NCBI RefSeq assembly: GCF_002858765.1
Contig: NZ_PJRP01000002.1
Location: 480,598 to 544,597 of the forward strand
From: Cupriavidus pauculus
GTDB lineage: Bacteria > Pseudomonadota > Gammaproteobacteria > Burkholderiales > Burkholderiaceae
DNA length: 64,000 nucleotides
Reading direction: 5' to 3'
Shown: piece by piece, positions 31,845 to 40,362 of the stretch
Layout of the letters: the number at the start of each line of letters is the position of its first letter
How positions within the stretch are numbered: the first letter of the stretch is position 1
The notes under the pieces: generated by a model
Databases searched by the model: none
What the model was told of the DNA's origin: nothing
Seen by the model: only the letters and a program-made list of their open reading frames with translations
Translations under genes and position numbers: made by a program

Positions 31845-32783
31845 ATGTCTGCCCAGCCGACCCTCGATGCCACGCCTACTGCCAGCCTTGCGTCGCTGGC
31901 CGCCTTGCCTTCGCAGGACCCCGCCTTCTACGCCCAGGCTTACAACAACCGTGCCAATGTGCCGGACAATGCCGTCCACATGGCGCGTTGGGCGGCGGAT
32001 TCTGCACTGGTGCGGGCCGGGATGGTGACGTACTTCGAGAATCTGGCCTATGGCGATGCGGATTCGTCACTTGCAGAGACCGAGACGCTCGATTACTTCC
32101 CGGCGTCGCTGCGCGATGACGATGCTCCGCCGCTGCTGGTGTTCCTGCATGGCGGCTATTACCGGGCGCTGGACAAGCGCGACCACAGCTTTGTAGCCAG
32201 CGTGCCCACGCGGCGCGGTGTGTCAGTGGCCGTGGTCAACTACGCGTTGTGCCCGACGGTGACCGTGGAAACCATCGTGTGGCAGGTCATGCAATCGGTG
32301 GCGTGGCTGTATCGCGAGGCCGACCGGCTTGGCCACGATCGCAACCGCATTTACCTGGCCGGGCATTCGGTAGGCGGGCATCTGGTGACCATGCTGATGG
32401 CCGCGCTGTGGCCGCAGTTCGCGGACGACCTGCCGGCCAATCTGGTCAAGGGCGGATTGTCGATCAGCGGTCTTTACGATCTGGAGCCGCTGCGCCGCGC
32501 CGATTTCCTGCAGGCCGATTTGCAGCTCAGCGAGACCGATGTGGCGCGCCTGTCGCCGGCGTTCATGGTACCGGCCACCGATGCGCCGCTGATTACCGCC
32601 GTGGGCGAGCTGGAATCGAGCGAGTATCAGCGCCAGCACGCACTGATCCGCGCGGCGTGGCCGGGCAACGCGCGTGACGATATCGCGCTGCCGGGCCGTC
32701 ATCACTTCAATGCGATGGACGACCTGATGCGTGACGACAGCCAGTTGTCGCGCGCGCTGCTGGGGATGATCGCGGGCGTCTGA
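31845..32783 (+). CDS. Alpha/beta hydrolase, kynurenine formamidase-like
   Basis: A 312-residue hydrolase. LVFLHGGYYRALDK (about residues 97-110) holds the HGG oxyanion-hole motif. LAGHSVGGHLV (about 171-181) is the nucleophile elbow with the catalytic Ser, and GRHHFNAMDDL near the end supplies the His. HGGYY and GHSxGGHL are typical of the esterase/formamidase branch that includes eukaryotic-type kynurenine formamidase. No kyn genes are nearby, so the substrate is unknown. Confidence 0.82.
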   Translation: MSAQPTLDATPTASLASLAALPSQDPAFYAQAYNNRANVPDNAVHMARWAADSALVRAGMVTYFENLAYGDADSSLAETETLDYFPASLRDDDAPPLLVFLHGGYYRALDKRDHSFVASVPTRRGVSVAVVNYALCPTVTVETIVWQVMQSVAWLYREADRLGHDRNRIYLAGHSVGGHLVTMLMAALWPQFADDLPANLVKGGLSISGLYDLEPLRRADFLQADLQLSETDVARLSPAFMVPATDAPLITAVGELESSEYQRQHALIRAAWPGNARDDIALPGRHHFNAMDDLMRDDSQLSRALLGMIAGV

Positions 32784-32825
32784 CCTTCGTCCGCCAGCCC
32801 GCGCGGACCCCGCGTCCGCCCGCGC

Positions 32826-33698
32826 TTACGCCTTCTTCAGCTCCAGCACCTTCAGCAGCGACGACGTATCGTCCTTGCCCCAGCCCTGATCCATCAGTTC
32901 GCCCAGTTGCGCCGCCGTGGCGCGCATGGCGGGCAGGTCCAGGCCGATTTCGCCGGCGATGTCGGCGGCCAGGCCAAAGTCCTTGGCGTGCAGCCGCGAT
33001 TCGATGCCGGCCGAAAAATCGCGCGACACCATCTTCGGGCCCAGCAGGTCCAGCATGCGGCTGCCGGCAAAGCCCGTAGACAGCGCCTGGAAGACCTTCC
33101 CCGTATCCACGCCCTGCGCGCCGGCAAAGCGCATCGCCTCGGCAATGCCTTCGATATTGACCACCTGGGCGATCTGATTGCAGAGCTTGGCCACCTGGCC
33201 GGCGCCGTGGTCGCCGATGTGCGTGATCGTCTTGCCGACGCATTCCAGCAGCGGTCGTACTTTCTCCAGATTCTCGGCCTTGCCGCCGACCATGATCGTC
33301 AGCGTGCCGGCCTGGGCGCCGATGGTGCCGCCCGATACCGGGCAGTCGAGCGCCTCGATGCCCTTGGCGGCCAGCGCCTGCGCGACCTCGCGCGTGATGA
33401 TGGGCGAGATCGTGCTGTGATCCACGCAGATGGTGCCCGGCGCGGCGCCTTCGATCACACCTTGCGGGCCCAGCAGCACCTGGCGCACGTCTTCGGACGA
33501 CGTCACGTTGGTGAAGACCACGGCCGCGCCGCGTGCCGTCTCGGCCGGGGTGAAGAACGGCTCGGCGCCAAGCTGGCGCGCGGCGTCGGCCGCTTCGGGG
33601 CGGCGGACGAAGGCGCGCACGGTGCGGCCGGCGCGGATCAGGTGACCGACCATCGGCGCGCCCATCGCGCCCAAGCCGATAAATGCTACGGTAGTCAT
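32826..33698 (-). CDS. NAD-binding 3-hydroxyisobutyrate dehydrogenase-family reductase
   Basis: A 290-residue beta-hydroxyacid dehydrogenase. The Rossmann motif VAFIGLGAMGAPM opens the protein. CPVSGGTIGAQAGTLTIMVGG is the substrate-binding signature, and GAGQVAKLCNQI carries the catalytic Lys. The KDFGLAADIAGE and GKDDTSSLLKVLE stretches are family-typical. Likely substrates are tartronate semialdehyde or 3-hydroxyisobutyrate. The start at 33698 follows AACAAGGAAGCATTC. It lies 13 bases downstream of the binding-protein gene, so the two form an operon. Confidence 0.9.
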   Translation of the reverse strand: MTTVAFIGLGAMGAPMVGHLIRAGRTVRAFVRRPEAADAARQLGAEPFFTPAETARGAAVVFTNVTSSEDVRQVLLGPQGVIEGAAPGTICVDHSTISPIITREVAQALAAKGIEALDCPVSGGTIGAQAGTLTIMVGGKAENLEKVRPLLECVGKTITHIGDHGAGQVAKLCNQIAQVVNIEGIAEAMRFAGAQGVDTGKVFQALSTGFAGSRMLDLLGPKMVSRDFSAGIESRLHAKDFGLAADIAGEIGLDLPAMRATAAQLGELMDQGWGKDDTSSLLKVLELKKA

Positions 33699-33711
33699 GA
33701 ATGCTTCCTTG

Positions 33712-34869
33712 TTACTTGTCGCCTGCATAGGCGAACTTGCCATTGCGGATGGTGCCCATCACGCGGGCACGTTGGTCAAAGCCCTGGTGGTCCTGCGCGC
33801 TGAGGCTCAGCACGCCGTTGGGCACCGTCAGGTTCTTCGTCGATTCGATGGCGTCACGCAGCGCGTGGCGGAACGCCGGGGTGCCGGGTTGGGCGCCGGT
33901 CTTCAGCGCGCGGCGGCTGGCATCGTCCAGCAGCAGCCAGGCGCCCCACGCGTCGCCAGCGAACTGCGTGACGGTATCGGCGCCGTGCTTTGCTTCATAG
34001 CGCCTGACGAAATCGAGCGCCACCGTCTTGGCCGGATGGCTGTCGGGCAGCGCGCGCGCCACCACGACGGGGCCGGTCGGGAACAGCGTCCCTTCCACGT
34101 CCTTGCCGCCGATACGCAGGAAATCCCACGACGCAATGCCGTGTGTCTGATAGATGCGGCCCTTGTAGCCGCGCTCGTTGAGCGTCTTCTGGGGCAGCAC
34201 GGCCGGCGTGCCCGAACCGGCGATCAGGATGGTGTCGGGGTTGGCCGACATCAGCTTCAGCACCTGGCCTGTGACCGACGTGTCCATGCGGCCGAAGCGC
34301 TCCTGCGCCACCACGCGCAGGTGTCGCATTTCGGCCATTTTGGAGAACTCGCGCCACCAGCTTTCGCCGTACGCGTCGTTGAAGCCGATAAAGCCGACAG
34401 TCTTCACGCCGTGGTTGGCCATGTACTCGGTCAGCAGCGTGGCCATCAGCGCGTCGTTCTGCGGCATCTTGAACGCCCAGCGGCGGCGCGGATCGGTCTG
34501 CGGTTCGACGATGCTGGCGGAGGCGGCCAGCGCCACCATGGGCGTGCCGGTCTCGGCGGTCGCGTCGAGCGCGGCAATCGCATTCGGCGTGATGTTCGGG
34601 CCCACGATCACGTCGACCTTGTCCTCGGCGATGAACTTGCGCACGTTGCGCACGGCGGCGGCCGGGTCGGTGCCGTCGTCCAGCACGATGTACTGCGCAC
34701 GCTGGCCGCCCAGCGTCTGCGGCCACAGCTGCACGGTATTGGCCGATGGAATGCCGATGGCCGCTGCGGCGCCCGTCAATGACAGGTCGACCCCTACACG
34801 AATATCGGCGCGCGCGGCACCGATCAGGCACATCGACATCACAGGCAGCAGCAACTGGCGCAGGCGCAT
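33712..34869 (-). CDS. LivK-like periplasmic binding protein (orphan)
   Basis: A 385-residue type I periplasmic binding protein. Signal peptide MRLRQLLLPVMSMCLIGAARA is cleaved before DIRVGVDLSLTGAAA. VDVIVGPNITPNAIAALD and TVGFIGFNDAYGESWWREF are hinge-fold segments of the Peripla_BP_6 family. The start at 34869 is set by CGGAGGTTGTTC; a TTG two codons earlier overlaps that site. No permease or ATPase gene is near, so it must share a transporter such as LivHMGF or act as a sensor. It is co-transcribed with the reductase that follows. Confidence 0.87.
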   Translation of the reverse strand: MRLRQLLLPVMSMCLIGAARADIRVGVDLSLTGAAAAIGIPSANTVQLWPQTLGGQRAQYIVLDDGTDPAAAVRNVRKFIAEDKVDVIVGPNITPNAIAALDATAETGTPMVALAASASIVEPQTDPRRRWAFKMPQNDALMATLLTEYMANHGVKTVGFIGFNDAYGESWWREFSKMAEMRHLRVVAQERFGRMDTSVTGQVLKLMSANPDTILIAGSGTPAVLPQKTLNERGYKGRIYQTHGIASWDFLRIGGKDVEGTLFPTGPVVVARALPDSHPAKTVALDFVRRYEAKHGADTVTQFAGDAWGAWLLLDDASRRALKTGAQPGTPAFRHALRDAIESTKNLTVPNGVLSLSAQDHQGFDQRARVMGTIRNGKFAYAGDK

Positions 34870-34937
34870 GAACAACCTCCGAAGTACGTGACAGCGTGGC
34901 AGCAGTGGAAGGGACGGCGTCGATCTGGCTTTTATCT

Positions 34938-34968
34938 GATGCCCGACCTGGCGCTCAAGTCGGGCATC
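34938..34968 (-). terminator. Hairpin after the methyltransferase gene
   Basis: A perfect 10-bp stem, GATGCCCGAC/GTCGGGCATC, with an 11-base loop, 12 bases past the methyltransferase stop. No U-run follows on either strand, so termination is only likely. Confidence 0.5.
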
Positions 34969-34980
34969 TGTTTCGGAAGC

Positions 34981-36132
34981 CTATTTCGCGGCCAGTCGCC
35001 AGAGCGACGTCACCTCGGCCTTGCGCGCGGCGAACAGCGGATCTTCGGCATCGGCGGCCTTGGGGTGCCGCGGCCGGATATCGGAGCGGCCCAGCACCCT
35101 GAGCCCTGCGGCATCGATCCAGCCCAGCAGGTCGTCGCGCGACCGCAGGCCCAAATGCTCGGCAAAGTCCGACAGGATCAGCCAGCCCTGGCCGCCCGGT
35201 TCCAGATGCGCAGCCAGGCCGTTCAGAAAGCCGTGCAGCATGCGGCTGTCGGGGTCGAACACGGCGTGCTCGATGGGCGAACTGGGCCGTGCCGGCACCC
35301 AGGGCGGGTTGCAGATTACCAGCGGCGCGCGCCCCTCGGGGAACAGGTCGGCCTCGATGATCTCGACCTGCTTCGTCAGGCCCAGCCGGTCGATGTTCTC
35401 GCGTGCGCAGCCCAGGGCGCGCGGGTCCTGATCGGTGCCCACCACGCGCTTGACGCCGCGCTGCGCCAGCACGGCGGCCAGCACGCCGGTGCCGGCGCCG
35501 ATATCGAAGGCCAGCGCCGTGGAAGGCAGGGGTTCCTTCGCCACCAGTTCGATGTACTCGCCGCGCACGGGCGAGAACACGCCGTACCAGGGGTGGATAC
35601 GCTCGCCCAGCACCGGAATCTCGACGCCTTTCTTGCGCCACTCGTAGGCGCCGATCAGGCCCAGCAGTTCGCGCATCGACGCCACATAGGGCGTGTCGCT
35701 CTTGCCGTAGACCTGCTCGCAGGCTTCATGCACGTCAGGGGCGCGGCGCAGCGGCACCACGTGGCCGGCGTCGAACGGCAGCAGCAGCATGCCCAGCGTA
35801 CGGGCGCGTTGCGACTGCGCCAGCCGGTGCTTGTGGAATGCCTCGGTCAGGCTGGCCGGCGCCTTGGCGGCGTCGCGTGCCTTGCGTTGGGGTTTGCGGT
35901 CCACGCGTCGCGCCATGGCCTGCAGCAGCTGGCGGGCGTTCTGGAAATCGCCGCGCCAGAGCAGGGCGGTGCCTTCGCTGGCCAGCCGGTAGGCCGTATC
36001 GGCCGGAGTCTGGTCGTCGGCGATCACCACGCGCTTGGGCGGCGGCAGGCCGGCTTCGGAACGCCAGGGCGCGCTGCGCTCGGCGCCGTCCTCGGTCCAG
36101 TGGAGGGTGGGCAGGGAATCGGATGCAGACAT
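34981..36132 (-). CDS. Class I SAM-dependent methyltransferase
   Basis: A 383-residue protein. The C-terminal half is a Rossmann methyltransferase: motif I AFDIGAGTGVLAAVLA (about residues 209-224), GTDQDPRALGCARENI and the amino-methyl motif LVICNPPWVPA. The NPPW tetrapeptide is typical of enzymes that methylate amide or ring nitrogens in proteins, rRNA or DNA (PrmC, RlmG, RsmC type). The N-terminal 200 residues are not recognised but may bind RNA or protein. The target is not shown. It lies 21 bases downstream of cysB on the same strand. Confidence 0.85.
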   Translation of the reverse strand: MSASDSLPTLHWTEDGAERSAPWRSEAGLPPPKRVVIADDQTPADTAYRLASEGTALLWRGDFQNARQLLQAMARRVDRKPQRKARDAAKAPASLTEAFHKHRLAQSQRARTLGMLLLPFDAGHVVPLRRAPDVHEACEQVYGKSDTPYVASMRELLGLIGAYEWRKKGVEIPVLGERIHPWYGVFSPVRGEYIELVAKEPLPSTALAFDIGAGTGVLAAVLAQRGVKRVVGTDQDPRALGCARENIDRLGLTKQVEIIEADLFPEGRAPLVICNPPWVPARPSSPIEHAVFDPDSRMLHGFLNGLAAHLEPGGQGWLILSDFAEHLGLRSRDDLLGWIDAAGLRVLGRSDIRPRHPKAADAEDPLFAARKAEVTSLWRLAAK

Positions 36133-36153
36133 ATCTATATAGGGGGGGCGAGC

Positions 36154-37095
36154 TTAGAGCTCGTAGGCTTCGTGGTCGCCGGACAGGGCTTGCTCGACGA
36201 GCTTGCGGTTCAGTGTCGGCGAGAACAGTTCGATGAAGGTATAGACGAAGCTGCGCAGGTAGGCGCCCTGCTTGACGGCCAGGTGGGTCACATTGGTGCC
36301 GAACAGGTGGCCGGCCGGGATGCCCCGCAGGTTGCGGTCGCGCTCGGGGTCGAAGGCCAGCCCGGCCACGATGCCAATACCCAGGCCGATTTCCACGTAG
36401 GTCTTGATCACATCGGCGTCGATGGCTTCGAGCACGATGTCCGCCTCCAGCTGGCGCAGCGCGAACGCCTTGTCGATCTTGGGTCGCCCGGCGAAGTTCA
36501 CGTCATACGTGATCAGCGGGTAGGTGGCCAGGTCTTCCAGCGTCAGGTGCTTCTTTTCCAGCAGCGGGTGGTCAGGTGGCGTTACCACCATATGCTGCCA
36601 TTGGTAGCCGGGCAGCGACACCAGGCTCTTGTCGCTGGTAATGCCTTCCGTGGCGATACCGATATCGGCCTGGTCGTGCAGGATCATGTCGGCGATCTGC
36701 ACCGGCGTGCCCTGCTGGATGGACAGCCGCACCTTGGGGTAGCGCTTGGTGAACTCGGCGATCACGCGCGGCAGCGCATAGCGCGCCTGGGTGTGCGTGG
36801 TGGCGATGGTGAAGTTGCCCTGGTCCTGCGCGGCGTAATCCTTGCCCACGCGCTTCAGGCTTTCCACCTCCTGCAGGATCTTTTCTACCGACACCAGGAT
36901 GCGCCGGCCCGGTTCGGTGAGACTCCGGATGCGCTTGCCATGGCGTGTGAAGATATCGACACCCAACTCTTCTTCCAGCTCGATAATCGCCTTGGAAACG
37001 CCTGGTTGTGATGTATAGAGCGCTTTTGCGGCCTCGGTCAGGTTGAAATTCTGGCGGACGGCCTCGCGCACGAAGCGAAACTGGTGAAGATTCAT
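36154..37095 (-). CDS. cysB: LysR-type regulator CysB
   Basis: The 313-residue master activator of sulfur assimilation. The helix-turn-helix (about residues 18-40) reads LTEAAKALYTSQPGVSKAI, with MNLHQFRFVREAVRQNFNLTE opening as in other CysB/Cbl proteins. The effector domain holds TTHTQARYALPRVI and IGIATEGI, the CysB sulfate/acetylserine-binding stretch. It is divergent from the sulfate reduction operon, which it probably activates in response to N-acetylserine. Confidence 0.95.
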   Translation of the reverse strand: MNLHQFRFVREAVRQNFNLTEAAKALYTSQPGVSKAIIELEEELGVDIFTRHGKRIRSLTEPGRRILVSVEKILQEVESLKRVGKDYAAQDQGNFTIATTHTQARYALPRVIAEFTKRYPKVRLSIQQGTPVQIADMILHDQADIGIATEGITSDKSLVSLPGYQWQHMVVTPPDHPLLEKKHLTLEDLATYPLITYDVNFAGRPKIDKAFALRQLEADIVLEAIDADVIKTYVEIGLGIGIVAGLAFDPERDRNLRGIPAGHLFGTNVTHLAVKQGAYLRSFVYTFIELFSPTLNRKLVEQALSGDHEAYEL

Positions 37096-37218
37096 ATAAC
37101 TTCGCTCGTATAAACAAACAACTTCTTATTAGTTTGAGATATGAGGCGAGTTTATTACGATTCTCGAACTTTGTTAAACGTTCGCCTGCCCGTATTGCGT
37201 CTGCGCCCAGCCTGAAAA

Positions 37219-37236
37219 GGTGGTGCCGGCACCACC
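37219..37236. repeat. Perfect 18-bp palindrome before the tauE-like gene
   Basis: GGTGGTGCCGGCACCACC is its own reverse complement. It lies 31 bases before the tauE-like start, in the likely leader RNA or promoter. The wider cysB-tauE gap (37096-37267) also has an A/T-rich half near cysB, where CysB sites would be expected. Confidence 0.6.
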
Positions 37237-37267
37237 GGAGCAAGGCGCGAGTCGAGAAGCGTCCCCG

Positions 37268-38041
37268 ATGTCCCTGGCCTTCACCGTTTCCGGTCTGCTG
37301 GTAGGTATCCTGGTTGGTCTGACCGGGGTAGGTGGCGGCTCGCTCATGACGCCGTTGCTGACCCTGCTGTTCGGCTTCTCGCCGGCCACGGCGGTTGGCA
37401 CCGACTTGGCGTTCGCATCCATTACAAAGGGTTTCGGCACCATCGCCCATCGCGCCCACGGCCATGTGCAGTGGCAGGTGGTGCGCCGCCTGTGCCTGGG
37501 CAGCCTGCCCGCCGCGCTGGCCGCCATCCTGGTGCTCAAGAGCGCCGGCGAACTCAATGCCCAGTGGCTGCACGCCATCCGCATGACGATTGGCGTGTCG
37601 GTGCTGCTGACCGTGCTGTCGCTGCTGTTCCGCAAGCAGATGCTGGCGTGGTTGGCCCGCAACCCGCGCTTCCAACTGGAAGGCCGCCCGCAGGTGGTGG
37701 CCACGGTGCTGGTGGGTGCCGTGATCGGCGTGCTTGTGACCGTGTCGTCGATCGGTGCGGGTGCCGTTGGCGCCACACTGATCCTGCTGCTGTATCCCCA
37801 TATGAAGCCGGCCGAAGTGGCTGGCACCGATATCGCCTACGCCGTGCCGCTCACGGCCGTGGCCGGGCTGGGCCACGTGTGGCTTGGCACCGTCGACTGG
37901 AATTTGTTGCTGGCGTTGCTGGTGGGCTCGATCCCCGGCATCTGGCTCGGTGCGCAACTGTCGCGGGCGCTGCCCGAACGGCTCGTGCGCGCCGCACTGG
38001 CCACCACGCTGACGCTGGTGGCTATCAAGCTCGTTTCTTAA
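37268..38041 (+). CDS. TauE/SafE-family sulfur-compound permease
   Basis: A 257-residue integral membrane protein with about seven spans. The N-terminal GLLVGILVGLTGVGGGSLMTPLL and mid-protein GAVIGVLVTVSSIGAGAVGATL are the paired repeats of the TauE/SafE family, which moves sulfite, sulfoacetate or related anions. It lies first in the cys operon, 31 bases before cysI. No sulfate ABC transporter genes are here, so it may move sulfate or sulfite. The direction of transport is not shown. Confidence 0.85.
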   Translation: MSLAFTVSGLLVGILVGLTGVGGGSLMTPLLTLLFGFSPATAVGTDLAFASITKGFGTIAHRAHGHVQWQVVRRLCLGSLPAALAAILVLKSAGELNAQWLHAIRMTIGVSVLLTVLSLLFRKQMLAWLARNPRFQLEGRPQVVATVLVGAVIGVLVTVSSIGAGAVGATLILLLYPHMKPAEVAGTDIAYAVPLTAVAGLGHVWLGTVDWNLLLALLVGSIPGIWLGAQLSRALPERLVRAALATTLTLVAIKLVS

Positions 38042-38072
38042 GCATTCAACGAATACTGAACGGACCCACACC

Positions 38073-39755
38073 ATGTATCAGTACGATCAATACGACCAGC
38101 GCATCGTCCAGGAACGTGTCGCCCAATTCCGCGACCAGGTGCGCCGCCGCCTGTCGGACGAACTGACTGAGGAAGAATTCCTGCCGCTGCGCCTGCAGAA
38201 CGGCCTGTACATGCAGCGTCACGCGTACATGCTGCGCGTGGCCATTCCGTACGGCCTGCTGGGCGCGAAGCAGCTGCGCATGTTGGGCCACATCGCCCGC
38301 GAGTACGACCGTGGCTATGGCCATTTCTCCACGCGTCAGAACATCCAGTACAACTGGATGGACCTGGAGCGCGTGCCCGACGTGCTAGCAGATCTGGCCA
38401 GCGTGGAAATGCACGGCATCCAGACTTCGGGCAACTGCGTGCGCAACATCACCACCGACCAGTTTGCCGGCGTGGCGCCGGACGAATCGGTGGACCCGCG
38501 CGTGCTGGCCGAACTGCTGCGCCAGTGGAGCACGTTCCAGCCGGAATTCGCCTTCCTGCCGCGCAAGTTCAAGATCGCGATCTCGGCCACCCAGGACGAC
38601 CGCGCCGTGGTGCAGATGCACGACATCGGCATCTATGCGTACAAGAACGCACAGGGCGAAACGCGCCTGCGCATCCTGGCCGGTGGCGGCCTGGGCCGTA
38701 CGCCGATCCTGGGCACGATCATCAAGGAAGACCTGCCGTGGCAGCACATGCTGACCTACGTGGAGTCGGCCATCCGCGTGTACAACCGCTACGGTCGCCG
38801 CGACAACAAGTACAAGGCCCGCATCAAGATCCTGGTGAAGGCCATCGGCGCCGACAAGTTCGCCGCTGAAGTGGAAGACGAGTGGAAGTTCAGCAAGGAC
38901 GGCCCCGGCACGCTGACGCAGGTCGAATTCGACCGCGTGGCGCAGTACTTCCAGCCGCCCGCCTACGAGAAGCTGGCCGACACCGACGCATCGTTCGAGA
39001 AGCACCTGCTGGAGAACAAGGCATTCGCGCGCTGGGTCAACCGCAATGTGCGCGCCCACCGCGTGCCGGGCTACGCCTCGGTCACGCTGTCGACCAAGCC
39101 GGGCCCCGTGTCGCCTCCGGGTGACGCCACGGCCGAGCAGATGGAAGCGGTGGCCGACTTTGCCGACCGCTACGGCTTTGGCGAACTGCGTGTGGCGCAC
39201 GAGCAGAACTTGGTGCTGCCGGACGTGAAGAAGCACGACCTGTTCGCACTGTGGGAAGACGCGAAGAAGGCAGGTCTGGCCACGGCCAACATCGGCCTGC
39301 TGACCGACATCATCGCCTGCCCGGGCGGCGATTTCTGCTCGCTGGCCAATGCCAAGTCGATTCCGATCGCGCTGGGCATCCAGGAACGCTTCGATGACCT
39401 CGACTATGTCTATGACCTGGGCGAAGTCTCGCTGAACATCTCCGGCTGCATCAACGCCTGCGGCCACCACCACGTGGGCAACATCGGCGTGCTCGGCGTC
39501 GACAAGGATGGCTCCGAGTGGTACCAGGTGACGCTGGGTGGCGCCCAGGGCAATGACTCGGCCATCGGCAAGGTGATCGGCCCGTCGTTCAGCGCCGAGG
39601 AAATGCCCGAAGTGGTGACCCGCATCATCGACACGTTCGTGGCCAACCGTGCCGGCGACGAGCGCTTCATCGAAACGTTTGCCCGCATCGGCATCGCGCC
39701 GTTCAAGGAGCGCGTGTACGCCGACAAGCAACGTGAAGAGCGCGCCGAAGCCTGA
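38073..39755 (+). CDS. cysI: Sulfite reductase, siroheme/4Fe-4S subunit
   Basis: A 560-residue nitrite/sulfite reductase that reduces sulfite to sulfide with six electrons. The cluster-siroheme ligands ACPGGDFCS (about residues 413-421) and SGCINACGHHH are both present. An N-terminal FSTRQNIQYNW and SGNCVRNITTD are typical siroheme-pocket stretches. No CysJ flavoprotein gene is here; the adjacent DUF934 gene and a ferredoxin may supply electrons. It lies in the CysB-linked operon, 19 bases before the DUF934 gene. Confidence 0.93.
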   Translation: MYQYDQYDQRIVQERVAQFRDQVRRRLSDELTEEEFLPLRLQNGLYMQRHAYMLRVAIPYGLLGAKQLRMLGHIAREYDRGYGHFSTRQNIQYNWMDLERVPDVLADLASVEMHGIQTSGNCVRNITTDQFAGVAPDESVDPRVLAELLRQWSTFQPEFAFLPRKFKIAISATQDDRAVVQMHDIGIYAYKNAQGETRLRILAGGGLGRTPILGTIIKEDLPWQHMLTYVESAIRVYNRYGRRDNKYKARIKILVKAIGADKFAAEVEDEWKFSKDGPGTLTQVEFDRVAQYFQPPAYEKLADTDASFEKHLLENKAFARWVNRNVRAHRVPGYASVTLSTKPGPVSPPGDATAEQMEAVADFADRYGFGELRVAHEQNLVLPDVKKHDLFALWEDAKKAGLATANIGLLTDIIACPGGDFCSLANAKSIPIALGIQERFDDLDYVYDLGEVSLNISGCINACGHHHVGNIGVLGVDKDGSEWYQVTLGGAQGNDSAIGKVIGPSFSAEEMPEVVTRIIDTFVANRAGDERFIETFARIGIAPFKERVYADKQREERAEA

Positions 39756-39774
39756 CGAACGAGAGACACTGAAC

Positions 39775-40362
39775 ATGGCAAAGATCATTCAACTGCAACG
39801 CGACGACGCTGGCCAATTCCGTCCCGTAATCGTGGAAGACAACTGGACCGCGCTGCGCGCGACCGAAGAACAGCCGCTGGACGAGGCGCGTATCGCCGCC
39901 GTGGCACAGAGTGCCGACGCCGTGCTGTTCCCGCTGTCGGTGTGGAAGGCCAATGAAGCGCTGCTGGCTGGCCGCGACAAGGCCATCACCGGTGTGTGGC
40001 TGGCCCCGGAAGACGAGCCGGGCGATGCCGAGGCGCTGTTCGACCGCGTGTCGGCCGTTGCCGTCGACTTCCCGGTGTTCCGCGATGGCCGCGGCTTCTC
40101 GTCGGCCTACCTGCTGCGCACGCGCTACCACTGGGCCGGCCAGCTGCGCGCCATCGGCGACGTGCTGCGCGACCAGCTGAACTTCATGAAGCGCTGCGGC
40201 TTCGACACGTTCGCCGTGCGGGCGGACAAGAACATCGACGACGCGATCAAGGGCTTTACCGAGTTCACCGTGGCCTACCAGGCGTCGGTGGACGAGCCGC
40301 TGCCGCTGTTCCGCCGCGCTCGCGCCGACGTGACGGACGCAACGGCCCGGGGCGCCGCATGA
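39775..40362 (+). CDS. DUF934 protein, sulfite reductase partner
   Basis: A 195-residue protein of the DUF934 family. The motif RGFSSAYLLRTRYHWAGQLRAIGDVLRDQL is its core (about residues 106-135) and the C-terminal FMKRCGFDTFAVR follows. The gene regularly sits beside cysI and cysH in beta- and gamma-proteobacteria that lack cysJ. It is thought to help sulfite reductase, but the mechanism is not established. It overlaps cysH by four bases (ATGA). Confidence 0.88.
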   Translation: MAKIIQLQRDDAGQFRPVIVEDNWTALRATEEQPLDEARIAAVAQSADAVLFPLSVWKANEALLAGRDKAITGVWLAPEDEPGDAEALFDRVSAVAVDFPVFRDGRGFSSAYLLRTRYHWAGQLRAIGDVLRDQLNFMKRCGFDTFAVRADKNIDDAIKGFTEFTVAYQASVDEPLPLFRRARADVTDATARGAA

